Below the pieces are notes generated by a model. It did not search any database and was not told the DNA's origin. It was given only the letters and a program-made list of their open reading frames with translations. Made by a program: the position numbers and the translations under genes. From Sphingobacterium detergens (GTDB lineage: Bacteria; Bacteroidota; Bacteroidia; Sphingobacteriales; Sphingobacteriaceae), in assembly GCF_003610355.1 (NCBI RefSeq), contig NZ_RAPY01000001.1:1488001-1552000 (forward strand): a stretch of 64,000 bases of DNA. Reading direction: 5' to 3'. Shown here one piece after another: positions 37,835-47,200 of the stretch (the stretch's first letter is position 1; each line of letters opens with the position of its first letter).

Positions 37835-38812
37835 TTAACGTCTTTTTTTCGCAAAAGGATTAAAAGAAAGTCCGACGTTCAGGTAAAAAGATGGATCTGC
37901 AGAAGCTTCCCAAACATAATTATTTTGACGTTCACTTTTTTCAAATATGCGTGACCTAGGAATAGCCTTCATACCTGATTTGACTGTTGCTATAAATGAT
38001 CTTCCCAAATTATGTTCGTAGGTCAATCCTGAGTTGATCTCTAGCTGACTTAAAGTATACACTTTATCCGATCCCCAAAAATCATAGAGATAGAATGTCG
38101 TTGTGTTGAGGTCTGCCCCTAAGGAAAGACGCCCATTCCGCAACATCGTTTTCCGCACAAAAGCACCTTTTGGCAATAACACATCAACCATCCATCCATC
38201 GCGATATTGCTGCTTATAGGTAAACGTGGGGACAAAGGGAATAATTGCTCCTGGATCAACAAATCCAAGCAGGCCAATTGTCATTTGTACATCCTTTGTT
38301 GCTTTGAGTACCCACGTACCGGTCAACATTCCACGCAGCCGTTCAATCCCCTTATCACTTCCATCTGTCATGATGCTGGCTGAGTAAATAACCGTTTTTC
38401 CAAATAGTTTTGAGAAGTAAGAAAAATTAAGTGATTCATAATGGTAATGGAAATCCTGTGTACGCATTTTTAAAGGTTCTGCGCTTAAATTGGATTCTTG
38501 TAGATTCAATGCGGTATACTGATATCCAAGGCTAGTACCCAAAGCCCAGTTACGCCGGTTTAAAAAATTGATATTTAAACTCCCACCAGCCTGATGGAAT
38601 GATTCCACCTTACCTTGGGTACTGGCAGCCCCCTTAGCATTGGATGAATATTTGTAGCCGCCATTGTATTCATAACTTAGATTGAGTACTCTCGCTGCGG
38701 GAAATTTGTCAGCAACAATGGCCTGTACTTTTTGGGGAATACTGTCTTTGGTCTGTGCGGAAGCGCTGCATATCAGGGCAAAGCTCCCAAACAACACGAA
38801 ACTCTTTTTCAT
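37835..38812 (-). CDS. Predicted outer-membrane beta-barrel protein (DUF6268-like)
   Basis: A 325-residue protein with a signal peptide (SFVLFGSFALICSASAQ) and alternating aromatic/polar strands up to the C-terminus, PSFYLNVGLSFNPF, typical of a small outer-membrane barrel. It resembles the DUF6268 group; no biochemical role is known. It is divergent from the LytS/LytTR pair, and two perfect direct repeats lie 128 bases upstream with a TATTCTTG -7-like box, so it is probably a target of that two-component system. Confidence 0.7.
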   Translation of the reverse strand: MKKSFVLFGSFALICSASAQTKDSIPQKVQAIVADKFPAARVLNLSYEYNGGYKYSSNAKGAASTQGKVESFHQAGGSLNINFLNRRNWALGTSLGYQYTALNLQESNLSAEPLKMRTQDFHYHYESLNFSYFSKLFGKTVIYSASIMTDGSDKGIERLRGMLTGTWVLKATKDVQMTIGLLGFVDPGAIIPFVPTFTYKQQYRDGWMVDVLLPKGAFVRKTMLRNGRLSLGADLNTTTFYLYDFWGSDKVYTLSQLEINSGLTYEHNLGRSFIATVKSGMKAIPRSRIFEKSERQNNYVWEASADPSFYLNVGLSFNPFAKKRR

Positions 38813-38905
38813 TTGGATATTTGTTTTTGTCTATCTATTCTTTTTCAATTAAATACTCTGCGAAAACTGCTCTTTTGGAAATCCGAGCTGAGCTTTAGCT
38901 TGTTA

Positions 38906-38972
38906 CAAGAATAGATCAATTGGATACGCCCATTTATTTTTTTATACAAAAGGGGCAATATTTTATACAAAA
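38906..38972 (-). promoter_or_regulatory. LytTR-type operator and promoter for the outer-membrane protein gene
   Basis: Two perfect 12-mers TTTTATACAAAA start at 38940 and 38961, exactly 21 bp apart. On the minus strand TATTCTTG (38913-38906) is a 7/8 match to the -7 box, 26 nt from the proximal repeat. This spacing mirrors the plus-strand site at 39021-39087. Confidence 0.7.
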
Positions 38973-39020
38973 ACAAACGCTGTTAAACCGGCCTTTACCG
39001 AGCCACGCTATTGCATTTAC

Positions 39021-39087
39021 TTTAGTATAAAAAAAAGCGGTGTTCGTATAAAAGAAAGCCATTTTGAAACAAAAAAAATTACTTTTG
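39021..39087 (+). promoter_or_regulatory. LytTR-type operator and promoter for the LytS/LytTR pair
   Basis: TTTAGTATAAAA (39021) and GTTCGTATAAAA (39042) are inverted versions of the 38940 repeats, sharing the core GTATAAAA with a 21-bp period. TACTTTTG at 39080-39087 is the -7 box, 26 nt from the proximal repeat. No -33 box at the normal distance, as expected for an activated promoter. Confidence 0.7.
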
Positions 39088-39116
39088 CTGAATTAGGGTC
39101 AGTAATCCAGATCAAT

Positions 39117-40178
39117 ATGCAAGACTGCAACAATCGTATTATTTTACGCTACTTAACGGAAAAGAAATTCAGACTTTTACGGCATGGCCTGTTTTTGGTT
39201 GGCCTGCTTATTCTTTTTGCCAATGCCAATACAAATAACCAATTTCTGGGTAACTATAAAACCTACTTCTCTTTGGCACTCTGGACAGTTTTCGTTGCCA
39301 TGTTTTATATCAATATGTATGTATTGATCCCGCAGTATTTTTTCAAGGGAAAATATGAGATCTATACCATCTTACTCATTCTCCTGGTGACAGCGAGCCT
39401 ACTCGTGGTCATGCAGATTGCGATATATATTTTTAGTATCCATATCCCGACCATCGAAAGGCAACGAACCAATACCATGGGTTTTGTCAGCGGTTTATTT
39501 ATCTGTATTCCCATTATCCTGACCACCACTACTTTTAAGCTCTTTAAGCGTTGGATCGAGGACAATAAACGAATTTCAGATCTAAAAAACTTGGCGTTGA
39601 CAACGGAGTTAAATGCGTTAAAGAATCAAATTCAGCCACATTTTTTGTTTAACATGCTCAACAATGTGAAGGCATTAATTCGGAAAGACCCCAGTATGGC
39701 CACCGAGGTTATTATCAAACTTTCCGATTTTTTGCGCTATCAGCTCTATGAAAACGATACAGATAAAACGCTTTTAAAATCCGAAATAAACTTTATTTTC
39801 AATTTTCTAAAACTGGAGGAAATACGTCGGGATAACTTGAGAACTTCATTGTCCTGCGCAGCGGAATTAGAAAAGCAAAGTATTTTTCTGCCGCCACATC
39901 TTTTTACTGCCTTTATTGAGAATGCAATCAAACATAGCGTGAACTTACGCGACGAGCATACGTTTATTACCATTCATTTTACGCAGACAGATGAACAACT
40001 TTGTTTCGAATGTGAAAATTCGATCGATCCAGATCTTTCGAATACACGTTCTAAGTATGGTGGACTGGGATTAGTCAATGCCAAACGACGGCTGGATTTG
40101 CTGTATGGTGATAATTACGAACTTACAATATCAAAAAATGACCTGCTGTATCAGGTGAAATTAAAAATTCCATTATGA
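39117..40178 (+). CDS. LytS-type sensor histidine kinase
   Basis: A 353-residue membrane kinase. Four transmembrane segments fill residues 22-145, with no recognisable periplasmic sensor domain. The His_kinase domain begins at QIQPHFLFNMLNN with the phosphoacceptor H175, followed by an ATPase part with FIENAIKHS (N box) and YGGLGLVNAKRRLDLLYG (G box). Its ATGA stop/start overlap with the response regulator (40175-40178) shows a translationally coupled pair. Its promoter carries LytTR-like repeats, implying autoregulation. Confidence 0.92.
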   Translation: MQDCNNRIILRYLTEKKFRLLRHGLFLVGLLILFANANTNNQFLGNYKTYFSLALWTVFVAMFYINMYVLIPQYFFKGKYEIYTILLILLVTASLLVVMQIAIYIFSIHIPTIERQRTNTMGFVSGLFICIPIILTTTTFKLFKRWIEDNKRISDLKNLALTTELNALKNQIQPHFLFNMLNNVKALIRKDPSMATEVIIKLSDFLRYQLYENDTDKTLLKSEINFIFNFLKLEEIRRDNLRTSLSCAAELEKQSIFLPPHLFTAFIENAIKHSVNLRDEHTFITIHFTQTDEQLCFECENSIDPDLSNTRSKYGGLGLVNAKRRLDLLYGDNYELTISKNDLLYQVKLKIPL

Positions 40179-40888
40179 ATTGTATCATTGTAGATGATGA
40201 GCCCTTAGCAAGGGAAGAAATGAGAAATCTGGTCGAAGAAATTTCAGCTATAGAAATTATAGGCGAGTTTTCCAATGCCTTATCTGCTATGGAATACCTC
40301 ACGACCAAATCTGTGGATCTCATTTTTCTCGATATCGAGATGCCTACGGTCAATGGATTGGATTTTGCGCAATCCTTACCTAAAGATGTACTGGTGATAC
40401 TAACAACAGCCTATACACAGTATGCGTTGAGGGGTTTTGAGTTGGATGCACTCGACTACCTCCTTAAACCTATCAAAAAAGATCGCCTGGCCAAGGCTAT
40501 TGATAAAGCGCTGACCTATAAAAATCTGCTCAATTTAAAGGAAAATCAAAGCACCTTTGAAGATGCGAATGAAGATGCTGTATTTATCAAATCGGATCGA
40601 AAATACTATAAGATCTTATTTGGCGATATTCGATTTATTGAGGCGCTCAAAGATTATGTCGTTATTTATACGCGCACCAATAAACTTATTACAGCAATGA
40701 ATCTAAAAACAATGCATCAAAAACTACCGGCTCATATATTTGTTCGGGTTAGCAAATCCTATTTGATCAATTTGTCTTTTATTGATTCTTTTGACAACCA
40801 TACGATATACATTGACAAGTTCGAAATCCCGATTGGCGAGATTTATCGCGAGCAGTTTTTTAAGCAATATACAGGCGGGTTATTGTAA
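40175..40888 (+). CDS. LytTR-family response regulator
   Basis: A 237-residue DNA-binding response regulator. The receiver domain has the acidic pair D7/D8, phosphoacceptor D53 in LIFLDIEMP, and LLKPIKK near residue 96. The LytTR DNA-binding domain covers about residues 135-237 (FIKSDRKYYKILFGDIRFIEALKDYV split, HIFVRVSKSYLINL, IPIGEIYREQF). LytTR proteins bind paired direct repeats about two helical turns apart; such repeats occur on both sides of the upstream intergenic region. Confidence 0.93.
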   Translation: MNCIIVDDEPLAREEMRNLVEEISAIEIIGEFSNALSAMEYLTTKSVDLIFLDIEMPTVNGLDFAQSLPKDVLVILTTAYTQYALRGFELDALDYLLKPIKKDRLAKAIDKALTYKNLLNLKENQSTFEDANEDAVFIKSDRKYYKILFGDIRFIEALKDYVVIYTRTNKLITAMNLKTMHQKLPAHIFVRVSKSYLINLSFIDSFDNHTIYIDKFEIPIGEIYREQFFKQYTGGLL

Positions 40889-40916
40889 GATCGTCTGTAC
40901 TGTGCTTTGAATAGGA

Positions 40917-41156
40917 TTAGGCCAGTACAAAGCGATCTAGAAAATCCACTTTTATACCATGCTTGTGCAGCAAAGCAGTCAGTAGATCGACGGAACATTC
41001 TTCTGTTTCTACCCGAAATATAGCGTCTTCGTCATCCAGATCCAAGGTCGCCGACTGTACCTGTGGCAGGTGGAGCTTTAACAACTGCATCAGGAATGTC
41101 TTCTTCTCTTTTGTTCGCACAGAGCTTTTAAAAATTAATATCTGCTTTGCTTTCAT
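40917..41156 (-). CDS. Small protein B3, cysteine-free HMA-like fold (family B, solitary)
   Basis: A 79-residue protein of no known family. Predicted order is strand (KQILIFKSSV), helix (TKEKKTFLMQLLKLHLP), strand (VQSATLDLDD), strand (AIFRVETEE), helix (SVDLLTALLHKHG), strand (IKVDFLDRF): the beta-alpha-beta-beta-alpha-beta pattern of heavy-metal-associated/ferredoxin-like domains, but without the CxxC metal motif. It aligns with the proteins at 42240 and 59387 through a shared proline, the LDD motif and the spacing after it. It converges on the LytTR gene with a 28-base gap and has no family A neighbour. Existence as a gene is supported by the paralogy. Confidence 0.72.
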   Translation of the reverse strand: MKAKQILIFKSSVRTKEKKTFLMQLLKLHLPQVQSATLDLDDEDAIFRVETEECSVDLLTALLHKHGIKVDFLDRFVLA

Positions 41157-41391
41157 TTTGTAAATTTAAAATTGTATCCACCTTCTCCCCGGTTTATATT
41201 TATCCGGGATTTTCACAAATCTATTATTTCAGGCTTTCACTGGCGGGGATTTTATACGAAAGTAGACCTTTATTATACCAAAACTCGCAAAAGTCTGAGC
41301 CGGACCGTCACCTGCTTTTCTTTATCGGATTATCTATTTTTTTTAAGACCTTTGTATATCTTTAATTGAACAAGCAAATACAAAAAGCAGG

Positions 41392-42156
41392 ATGTCTATT
41401 ACCAACGAGAACGAATTGACCGGAATGCAAAAAGCGAGTGCGGCAGTTGCCCAGACGCTTAAAGCGATGTGCGACTATGCTAAGGTGGGCATGTCAACCA
41501 AAGAATTGGATGAGTACGGGGCGAAGATATTAGAACAATTTGGCGCAAAATCAGCACCAGCGCTGACCTATAACTTTCCGGGTTGGACCTGTATCAGTGT
41601 AGATAACGAGTTTTGCCACGGTGTTCCGTCTGCGGATCGCTTGTTACAGGAAGGAGAACTTATCAATATTGATGTATCGGCGGAACTGGATGGTTTTTGG
41701 GCTGACAATGGGGCTTCTTTTGTGATCGGTACGGATATTCATCATCATCAAAAATTGGTGGACGCTTCAAAGGAAATACTTCAAAAAACGATAAAAAATA
41801 TACGTGGTGGTGTTAAAATTGCGGACATTGGCCAACTGATGGAAACGGAAGCAAAAAAGAGAGGCTATAAAGTGATCAAGAATCTCGGTGGCCATGGTAT
41901 CGGACGCAGTTTACACGAAGATCCAGATGAACTGCTCAATTATAGGAACAAATTTGATCAAAGGCGGTTTAGAAAAAATTCAATTGTTGCGATCGAAACC
42001 TTTATCTCGACAACATCTACCTATGCAACGGAATTAAATGATGGCTGGACGATGGTCGGTGACAAAGGTGGATACATGGCGCAACATGAACATACCATCA
42101 TGATTACCGATGGTGCTCCAATTATTTTAACGGCAGAAAATGGTATTTTCTGTTAG
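41392..42156 (+). CDS. map: Methionine aminopeptidase, type I
   Basis: Removes the initiator methionine from new proteins; binuclear metal enzyme of the pita-bread fold. All five ligand positions are visible in 254 residues: the two aspartates in NIDVSAELDGFWADNG, the histidine in GGHGIGRSLHEDP, and the glutamates in VAIETFIST and QHEHTIM. The N-terminal part is the short type Ia form without a zinc-finger extension. Such a stand-alone copy outside a ribosomal-protein operon may be a second isozyme in this genome (inference). A weak hairpin follows. Confidence 0.92.
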   Translation: MSITNENELTGMQKASAAVAQTLKAMCDYAKVGMSTKELDEYGAKILEQFGAKSAPALTYNFPGWTCISVDNEFCHGVPSADRLLQEGELINIDVSAELDGFWADNGASFVIGTDIHHHQKLVDASKEILQKTIKNIRGGVKIADIGQLMETEAKKRGYKVIKNLGGHGIGRSLHEDPDELLNYRNKFDQRRFRKNSIVAIETFISTTSTYATELNDGWTMVGDKGGYMAQHEHTIMITDGAPIILTAENGIFC

Positions 42157-42160
42157 GAAA

Positions 42161-42216
42161 TTATACCCGAAGAGCTATTGTCTTTTACTGTCTCAGACGA
42201 TACCTCTTCGGGATAA
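42161..42216. terminator. Hairpin between map and the RND operon end
   Basis: TTATACCCGAAGAG (42161-42174) pairs with CTCTTCGGGATAA (42204-42216), with one bulge and no strong T tract. It is placed to serve both converging transcripts. Confidence 0.5.
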
Positions 42217-42239
42217 ATTACCTTTATAGGGAACTCTTT

Positions 42240-42479
42240 TTACACTGGTCTCTCCATAAAATCTAAAAGACTTATCTTCAACTGTTTTTGCTCCATCAAA
42301 CGAAGAATCAATTCATCCACCTTTTTTGTTGATTTGACCACCATGGTAAATAACTTATCATCGAGATCAAAGGAAATGGATATCACAGTCGGAACGAGCA
42401 AAAAGATATGTGTCTCCAGTTCTTTCCTACGTGATAGTACTCCTCTCCCTACTGCAAATAATTGTATATAACGCATCAT
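42240..42479 (-). CDS. Small protein B1 (family B), last gene of the RND efflux operon
   Basis: A 79-residue protein aligned with B3 (40917) and B2 (59387): YIQLFAVGRGV strand, SRRKELETHIFLLVP helix, ISISFDLDD strand, FTMVVKSTK strand, KVDELILRLMEQKQ helix, LKISLLDFME strand. The LDD motif and the upstream proline are common to all three. No cysteine occurs in it, so a metal-chaperone role is unlikely. It lies 27 bases after the family A gene A1; both follow the outer-membrane efflux gene and share its direction, so they are probably co-transcribed. Function unknown. Confidence 0.72.
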   Translation of the reverse strand: MMRYIQLFAVGRGVLSRRKELETHIFLLVPTVISISFDLDDKLFTMVVKSTKKVDELILRLMEQKQLKISLLDFMERPV

Positions 42480-42506
42480 AATTATTCAATATAAATCCTA
42501 CCTTGA

Positions 42507-42782
42507 TTACCTAGCTATTCCTAATTTTACCCCATAGCATTCAACAGCAATGCGATAAGATGAATGTTCTACATGACAAAACAGCTGATTCAATCCTTCC
42601 AAGTGCTGCATGATGATCACTTTTTGCTTTCTTTTTTCAAGTATTAGTGCCAGATGATCTGCAAAATCCAGATCATCATCAATAAGTATAAACCGATCGG
42701 CGCGAAGCGCGGCAGCCATCTTTTCAGTTTTCTCGCTGCTTTGACTTGGATTGATCAGAATCAGCATGTTTGTTGTTTTCAT
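42507..42782 (-). CDS. Small protein A1 (family A), paired with B1
   Basis: A 91-residue soluble protein of no known family. The segment DRFILIDDDLDFADHLALILE (residues about 29-48, shown here without its ends) aligns with DCYLLVHQEIERLDELALAL of the A2 protein: hydrophobic strand, acidic turn and the motif LALxLE followed by a basic stretch and [QE]V. The frame runs up to a GTG at 42830 inside the efflux gene; the ATG at 42782, 22 bases after that gene's stop, is chosen. It may be an alpha/beta Rossmann-like mini-domain, which is speculation. Confidence 0.65.
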   Translation of the reverse strand: MKTTNMLILINPSQSSEKTEKMAAALRADRFILIDDDLDFADHLALILEKRKQKVIIMQHLEGLNQLFCHVEHSSYRIAVECYGVKLGIAR

Positions 42783-42804
42783 TTCGAGTATTAAGATCGT
42801 GAGA

Positions 42805-44232
42805 TTAGAGCCATCCGCCTCCCAAGGCACGGTAAAGGGATGTTATGGCATTAATTTTTTGTGCTTTCACTGTCGCCTGATCCAATTCGGCCTGCAGCCT
42901 ATTGGTCTGCGCGACGATCACTTCCAGATAGGTTGCCTCATTAAATTTGTAAAGCAGCATTGCATTTTGAACCAGCTTGTCCGAACGCTCTACCTGCAAG
43001 TTGGATGTCTCCAGTTGTTCCCCCAGTTTATCAATCTGAATCAGTGCATCAGACACTTCACCAACGGCTTTTAACATGGTCTGTTTGAAATTCAATTCCA
43101 TTTGATCCTTTGCGATTTTTGACTGCTCAAAACGTGTCTTTAATTGCCTGCCGTTCAGAATGGGCTGTACAATTGTCCCAGTTGCAGCGGCAAACAGTGA
43201 CCCTGGTAGATTGAACCAATTATTTGCTTTAAATGCATTTAACCCTCCCTGTGCAGTGATATTTAAATTTGGATACATACTTGCCCGTGCGACATGTATT
43301 GTGGCCAGGCTCCGCCGGATATCCAATTCGCTGCTGCGCAGATCTGGCCGATAGCTCAACAGGTTTGCAGGGACACCCAGTGAGAGATTTGCCGATGACT
43401 CCACCTGATCCAATCGCATGGTCCTTTTTACTGGCCCCGGCACTTCTCCAACCAAAATGCTCAACGCATTTTCCTGCACCTGAATGCCCGCCTCTAAGGC
43501 TGGAATCCGTTTGGCAATCTGATCCCGTGTCACTTCCTGTTGTTGTACCGACAAGATATTTGCTAGCCCCAACTCGACCTGTTTATTAAGGATAAATAGG
43601 GTGCTATCTGCAAAGGCTAAATTGCGCTGTGATATTTCCAGCTGCCGGTCCAACAGCAGTAGGTTGTAGTAGCCTTGAACAACCTCAGCGACCAAACGTG
43701 TTTTGATCGCGCGGACAGCTTCCTGAGTTTTGAGAAGATCTACCAAACTCTCCTGTTTTTGCCCATTTAATTTACCCCAAATATCAGCTTCCCAGGAAAT
43801 CTGAATTGAGGAGGTATAATCCATGGTATATTTTTGACCCATAAATTGACTGGCCATCATACCATTCATACTGTTGCCCGAAGGACGGTTAATTCCCACA
43901 TTGGCAAGATTCGCATTTACAAGTGGCACATTCAGCCACTTGGATTGCTTATACCCTTCTGAAGCAAATTCGATCTGCTTTAGGGCGACTTTCAAATCAT
44001 TATTTTTCTTCAATGCGCTATCCAGTAACGCAACAAGCATCTCATCTTTAAAAAAATCACGATAGGAGATCTTCGCGATACTACTATCAGCTTCATGCTC
44101 GTCCTGATTTCGGAAATGATCAATCGGTTTCATTTCCGTTCCGGTATAGTGTGGTACACGGCAGGCATTCGCCCCTATTACCGTTGTCAGAAAGACTACA
44201 CTATACCAGCAATTTCTTTTTATCTGTTTCAT
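42805..44232 (-). CDS. Outer-membrane efflux lipoprotein (NodT/OprM-like, TolC fold)
   Basis: The exit duct of a tripartite RND pump. The lipoprotein signal ends in GANAC with the lipid cysteine at residue 24. The 475-residue length and the two long coiled-coil repeats are typical: one around residues 70-290, one around 310-460, with SYRPDLRSSELDIRRSLATIHVARA split motifs and AEVVQGYYNLLLLDRQ. It lies 16 bases after the RND gene. Two small unknown genes follow in the same direction. Confidence 0.93.
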   Translation of the reverse strand: MKQIKRNCWYSVVFLTTVIGANACRVPHYTGTEMKPIDHFRNQDEHEADSSIAKISYRDFFKDEMLVALLDSALKKNNDLKVALKQIEFASEGYKQSKWLNVPLVNANLANVGINRPSGNSMNGMMASQFMGQKYTMDYTSSIQISWEADIWGKLNGQKQESLVDLLKTQEAVRAIKTRLVAEVVQGYYNLLLLDRQLEISQRNLAFADSTLFILNKQVELGLANILSVQQQEVTRDQIAKRIPALEAGIQVQENALSILVGEVPGPVKRTMRLDQVESSANLSLGVPANLLSYRPDLRSSELDIRRSLATIHVARASMYPNLNITAQGGLNAFKANNWFNLPGSLFAAATGTIVQPILNGRQLKTRFEQSKIAKDQMELNFKQTMLKAVGEVSDALIQIDKLGEQLETSNLQVERSDKLVQNAMLLYKFNEATYLEVIVAQTNRLQAELDQATVKAQKINAITSLYRALGGGWL

Positions 44233-44248
44233 TTTATCTGATCATTAA

Positions 44249-47200
44249 TTAGTAGTCCCATTCACTTTCATCCAACTCGCGTCCATTCAATCTTTCGTGG
44301 AAATACTGAAATACCACAAAGAGTACCGGTGTAAGGAATATCCCCAATACCGTACCCACCAGCATGCCGAAAATAGCGGCATAACCAATGGAATGGTTCC
44401 CCATTGCCGAAGGTCCCACCACAAAAACGAGTGGTACGATCCCTGTAATAAAAGCCAATGAGGTCATTAAAATAGGTCTTAGTCGTGCTTTTGCACCTTC
44501 CACCGCAGCAGCAATCAAGCTTTTTCCCGCTTTTCGGCGCTGACTCGAAAACTCCACAATCAATATCCCGTTTTTTGCCAATAGCCCAATGAGCATCACC
44601 ATCGCGATCTGCACATAGATATTGTTTGCTATACCTGCCATACCAATGCCCATAAATACGCCGGAAAGTCCCACCGGAATGGACAGCAATACGGAGAATG
44701 GTAATATGTAGCTTTCATATTGAGCAGATAACAAGAAGTAAACAAATACAATACAGAGCACAAAAATGACTGTCGTTTGCGATGTCGCCATGCTTTCTTC
44801 ACGACTCATGCCCTTATAATCGAAGGTATACCCCGGTGGAAGCAACTGTTTGGCCACCTCCTGTATGGCTGACATGGCTTGCCCGGTACTATAACCCGGA
44901 GCCGGCATTACAGTAAGGTTTGACGCGTTGAATAGGTTGAACCGTTCTACAACCTCGGGTCCGGTAACCGGTTGAACCCGTACCAAGGTACTGATCGGAA
45001 TCATTTCTTGTCGGCTATTTTTCACAAAAACCCCTTGTAAGGATTGTTCGTTGGTTCTGGTTTCTGCCGTCGCCTGAACCAGTACACGGTAATATTTGCC
45101 AAAACGATTGAAGTCCGAAGCCTGTATACTGCCATAATATCCCTGCATAACACCGAGTACATCACTAACAGCTACACCAAGTTGTGCTGCCTTCGCTTCA
45201 TCTACGACGACCTCATATTGGGGGTAGGAAACATCAAATGTGGTAAAGGCCATCGCAATCTCCGGCCGTTGCATCAAAGCGCCCATCATGCCATAGGATA
45301 TATTGCCTAACTTTTGCAATTCCGCATTCGTTCGGTCCTGTAGAACCAGTTCCATTCCACTCGAATTACCAAAACCATCTACTGTAGGTGTATTTAAAAC
45401 TAGAAAGTTGGCCCGCTTATCTTGTCCCAGTATCCCCTGTAGCTCACCCATAACGGCCCCGAGATTACTCACTTTGCCCCTTTCTTTTTCAGCTTTCAGG
45501 CGAATAAAGAACGTACCGGCGGCAGATGACATTGCTCCAGTGAACAGGCTTAACCCATTCACGGAGATTACTTCACGAACAGCGGGATGAGCCATTAACT
45601 TGTTTTCGGTATCTGACATCAACACTGTTGTCCGGTCTTTTGATGTTCCAGCGGCCAAATTGGCGGTCACAATGATAAATGACTGATCCTCATCAGGGAT
45701 AAACCCCTTAGGTGTATTCATCGTGTACCAGGCAAACAATCCGCCAAATACTGCCAAAAGCGAAAATGCGATCCACTTGCGTTTGATCATCATTAAAATT
45801 GCCCTTCCATAGCGAAAAGTAAGTTTATCAAAGGCGGCATTAAATCCGGTGAAAAAGCGTTCCTTGAATGTCGCCTTATGATTTTCGTCGGAATGGGTTG
45901 CATGAGATTTCAAAAGAATCGCACATAAAGCCGGACTAAGTGTCAAGGCATTCACCGCTGAGATGACAATTGCGATAGCCAATGTCAGCGCAAATTGTTG
46001 ATAAAATAAACCTGTAGAACCGTCCATAAATGCGACCGGTACAAACACAGCTGACATCACCAAGGTAATCGAAACAATAGCACCCGAAATTTCCCCCATC
46101 GCTGACATCGTCGCCGCTTTGGCATTTAGTTTCCGTCGTTCCATTTTGGCGTGTACGGCCTCTACAACAACAATGGCGTCATCCACGACTATACCAATCG
46201 CGAGGACAAGGGCGAAAAGCGTCAATATATTGATTGAAAACCCAAATATTTTCATGAAGAAAAATGTCCCTACAATTGATACAGGTACAGCGATGGCCGG
46301 AATTAAGGTAGAACGGAAATCTTGCAAAAAGATAAAGACGACGATAAATACCAAAATAAAGGCTTCAATCAGGGTTTTGATGACCTGATCAATGGACTGA
46401 TCCAGCGATTCCTTGGTTGCATAAGGTATCTTATATTCCATGGTTCCCGGAAAAGACTTCTCCAATTCTTCCATTCGCTTTTGCAGTGCGATTTGTACCT
46501 CATTGGCATTCGATCCACTCATCTGAAAAATAGCCATGGTCACTGCAGGTTTCTTGTTATAGTTGGATGCCACGGTATAGCTATAAGCTGCAAATTCGAC
46601 CTTGGCAACATCTTTCAGACGTAATACCGAACCATCATTTTGGGCCCTGATAACAATATTTTCGTATTGCTGCGGTTCGGTGAATTTTCCTTTATAACGC
46701 ATCACATATTCCTTTACCTCGGTACTCTGTTCACCGAACCGGCCAGGCGCGGCTTCCAGGTTTTGGGACTGGATGGCACGTGATACATCACCCGGTGTCA
46801 AGTTATATGTATTGAGTTTGCTGGGGTCCAACCATACGCGCATGGCGTAATCCTTATTGCCATATACCATCGCGTCCCCTACTCCTTTGATACGCTTAAG
46901 TTCGGGAACAACGTTGATCTTGCTGTAGTTTTCCAGGAAAAGGTCGTCCATTGTACCATCTTTACTGGTTAGGGTGACCATCGCGATCATACTATTTTGA
47001 CGTTTTAAGGTCGTGATCCCGCTTTGAATAACTTCTGCAGGCAACTGATTAGTAACCTGGGCTACACGGTTCTGGACATTGATGGCGGCCTGATCCGGAT
47101 CTGTTCCCAACTTGAAGATTACAGTAATATTTAATGTACCATCATTACTCGCTGTCGACGAAATATAATCCATATTTTCGACGCCATTGATGGCATTTTC

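Noticed and set aside
39062..39087. TTTG at 39063 as -33 element of the LytS promoter
   Set aside because: The spacing to the -7 box is only 13 nt, too short; the LytTR repeats explain promoter activity better.
40917..41156. Family B as copper chaperones
   Set aside because: The fold pattern fits HMA domains, but no CxxC or other metal-binding cysteine pair exists in any of the three.
42783..42830. Upstream GTG start for the A1 protein, overlapping the efflux gene
   Set aside because: The extension has no counterpart in A2; the ATG at 42782 after the efflux stop codon is more plausible.
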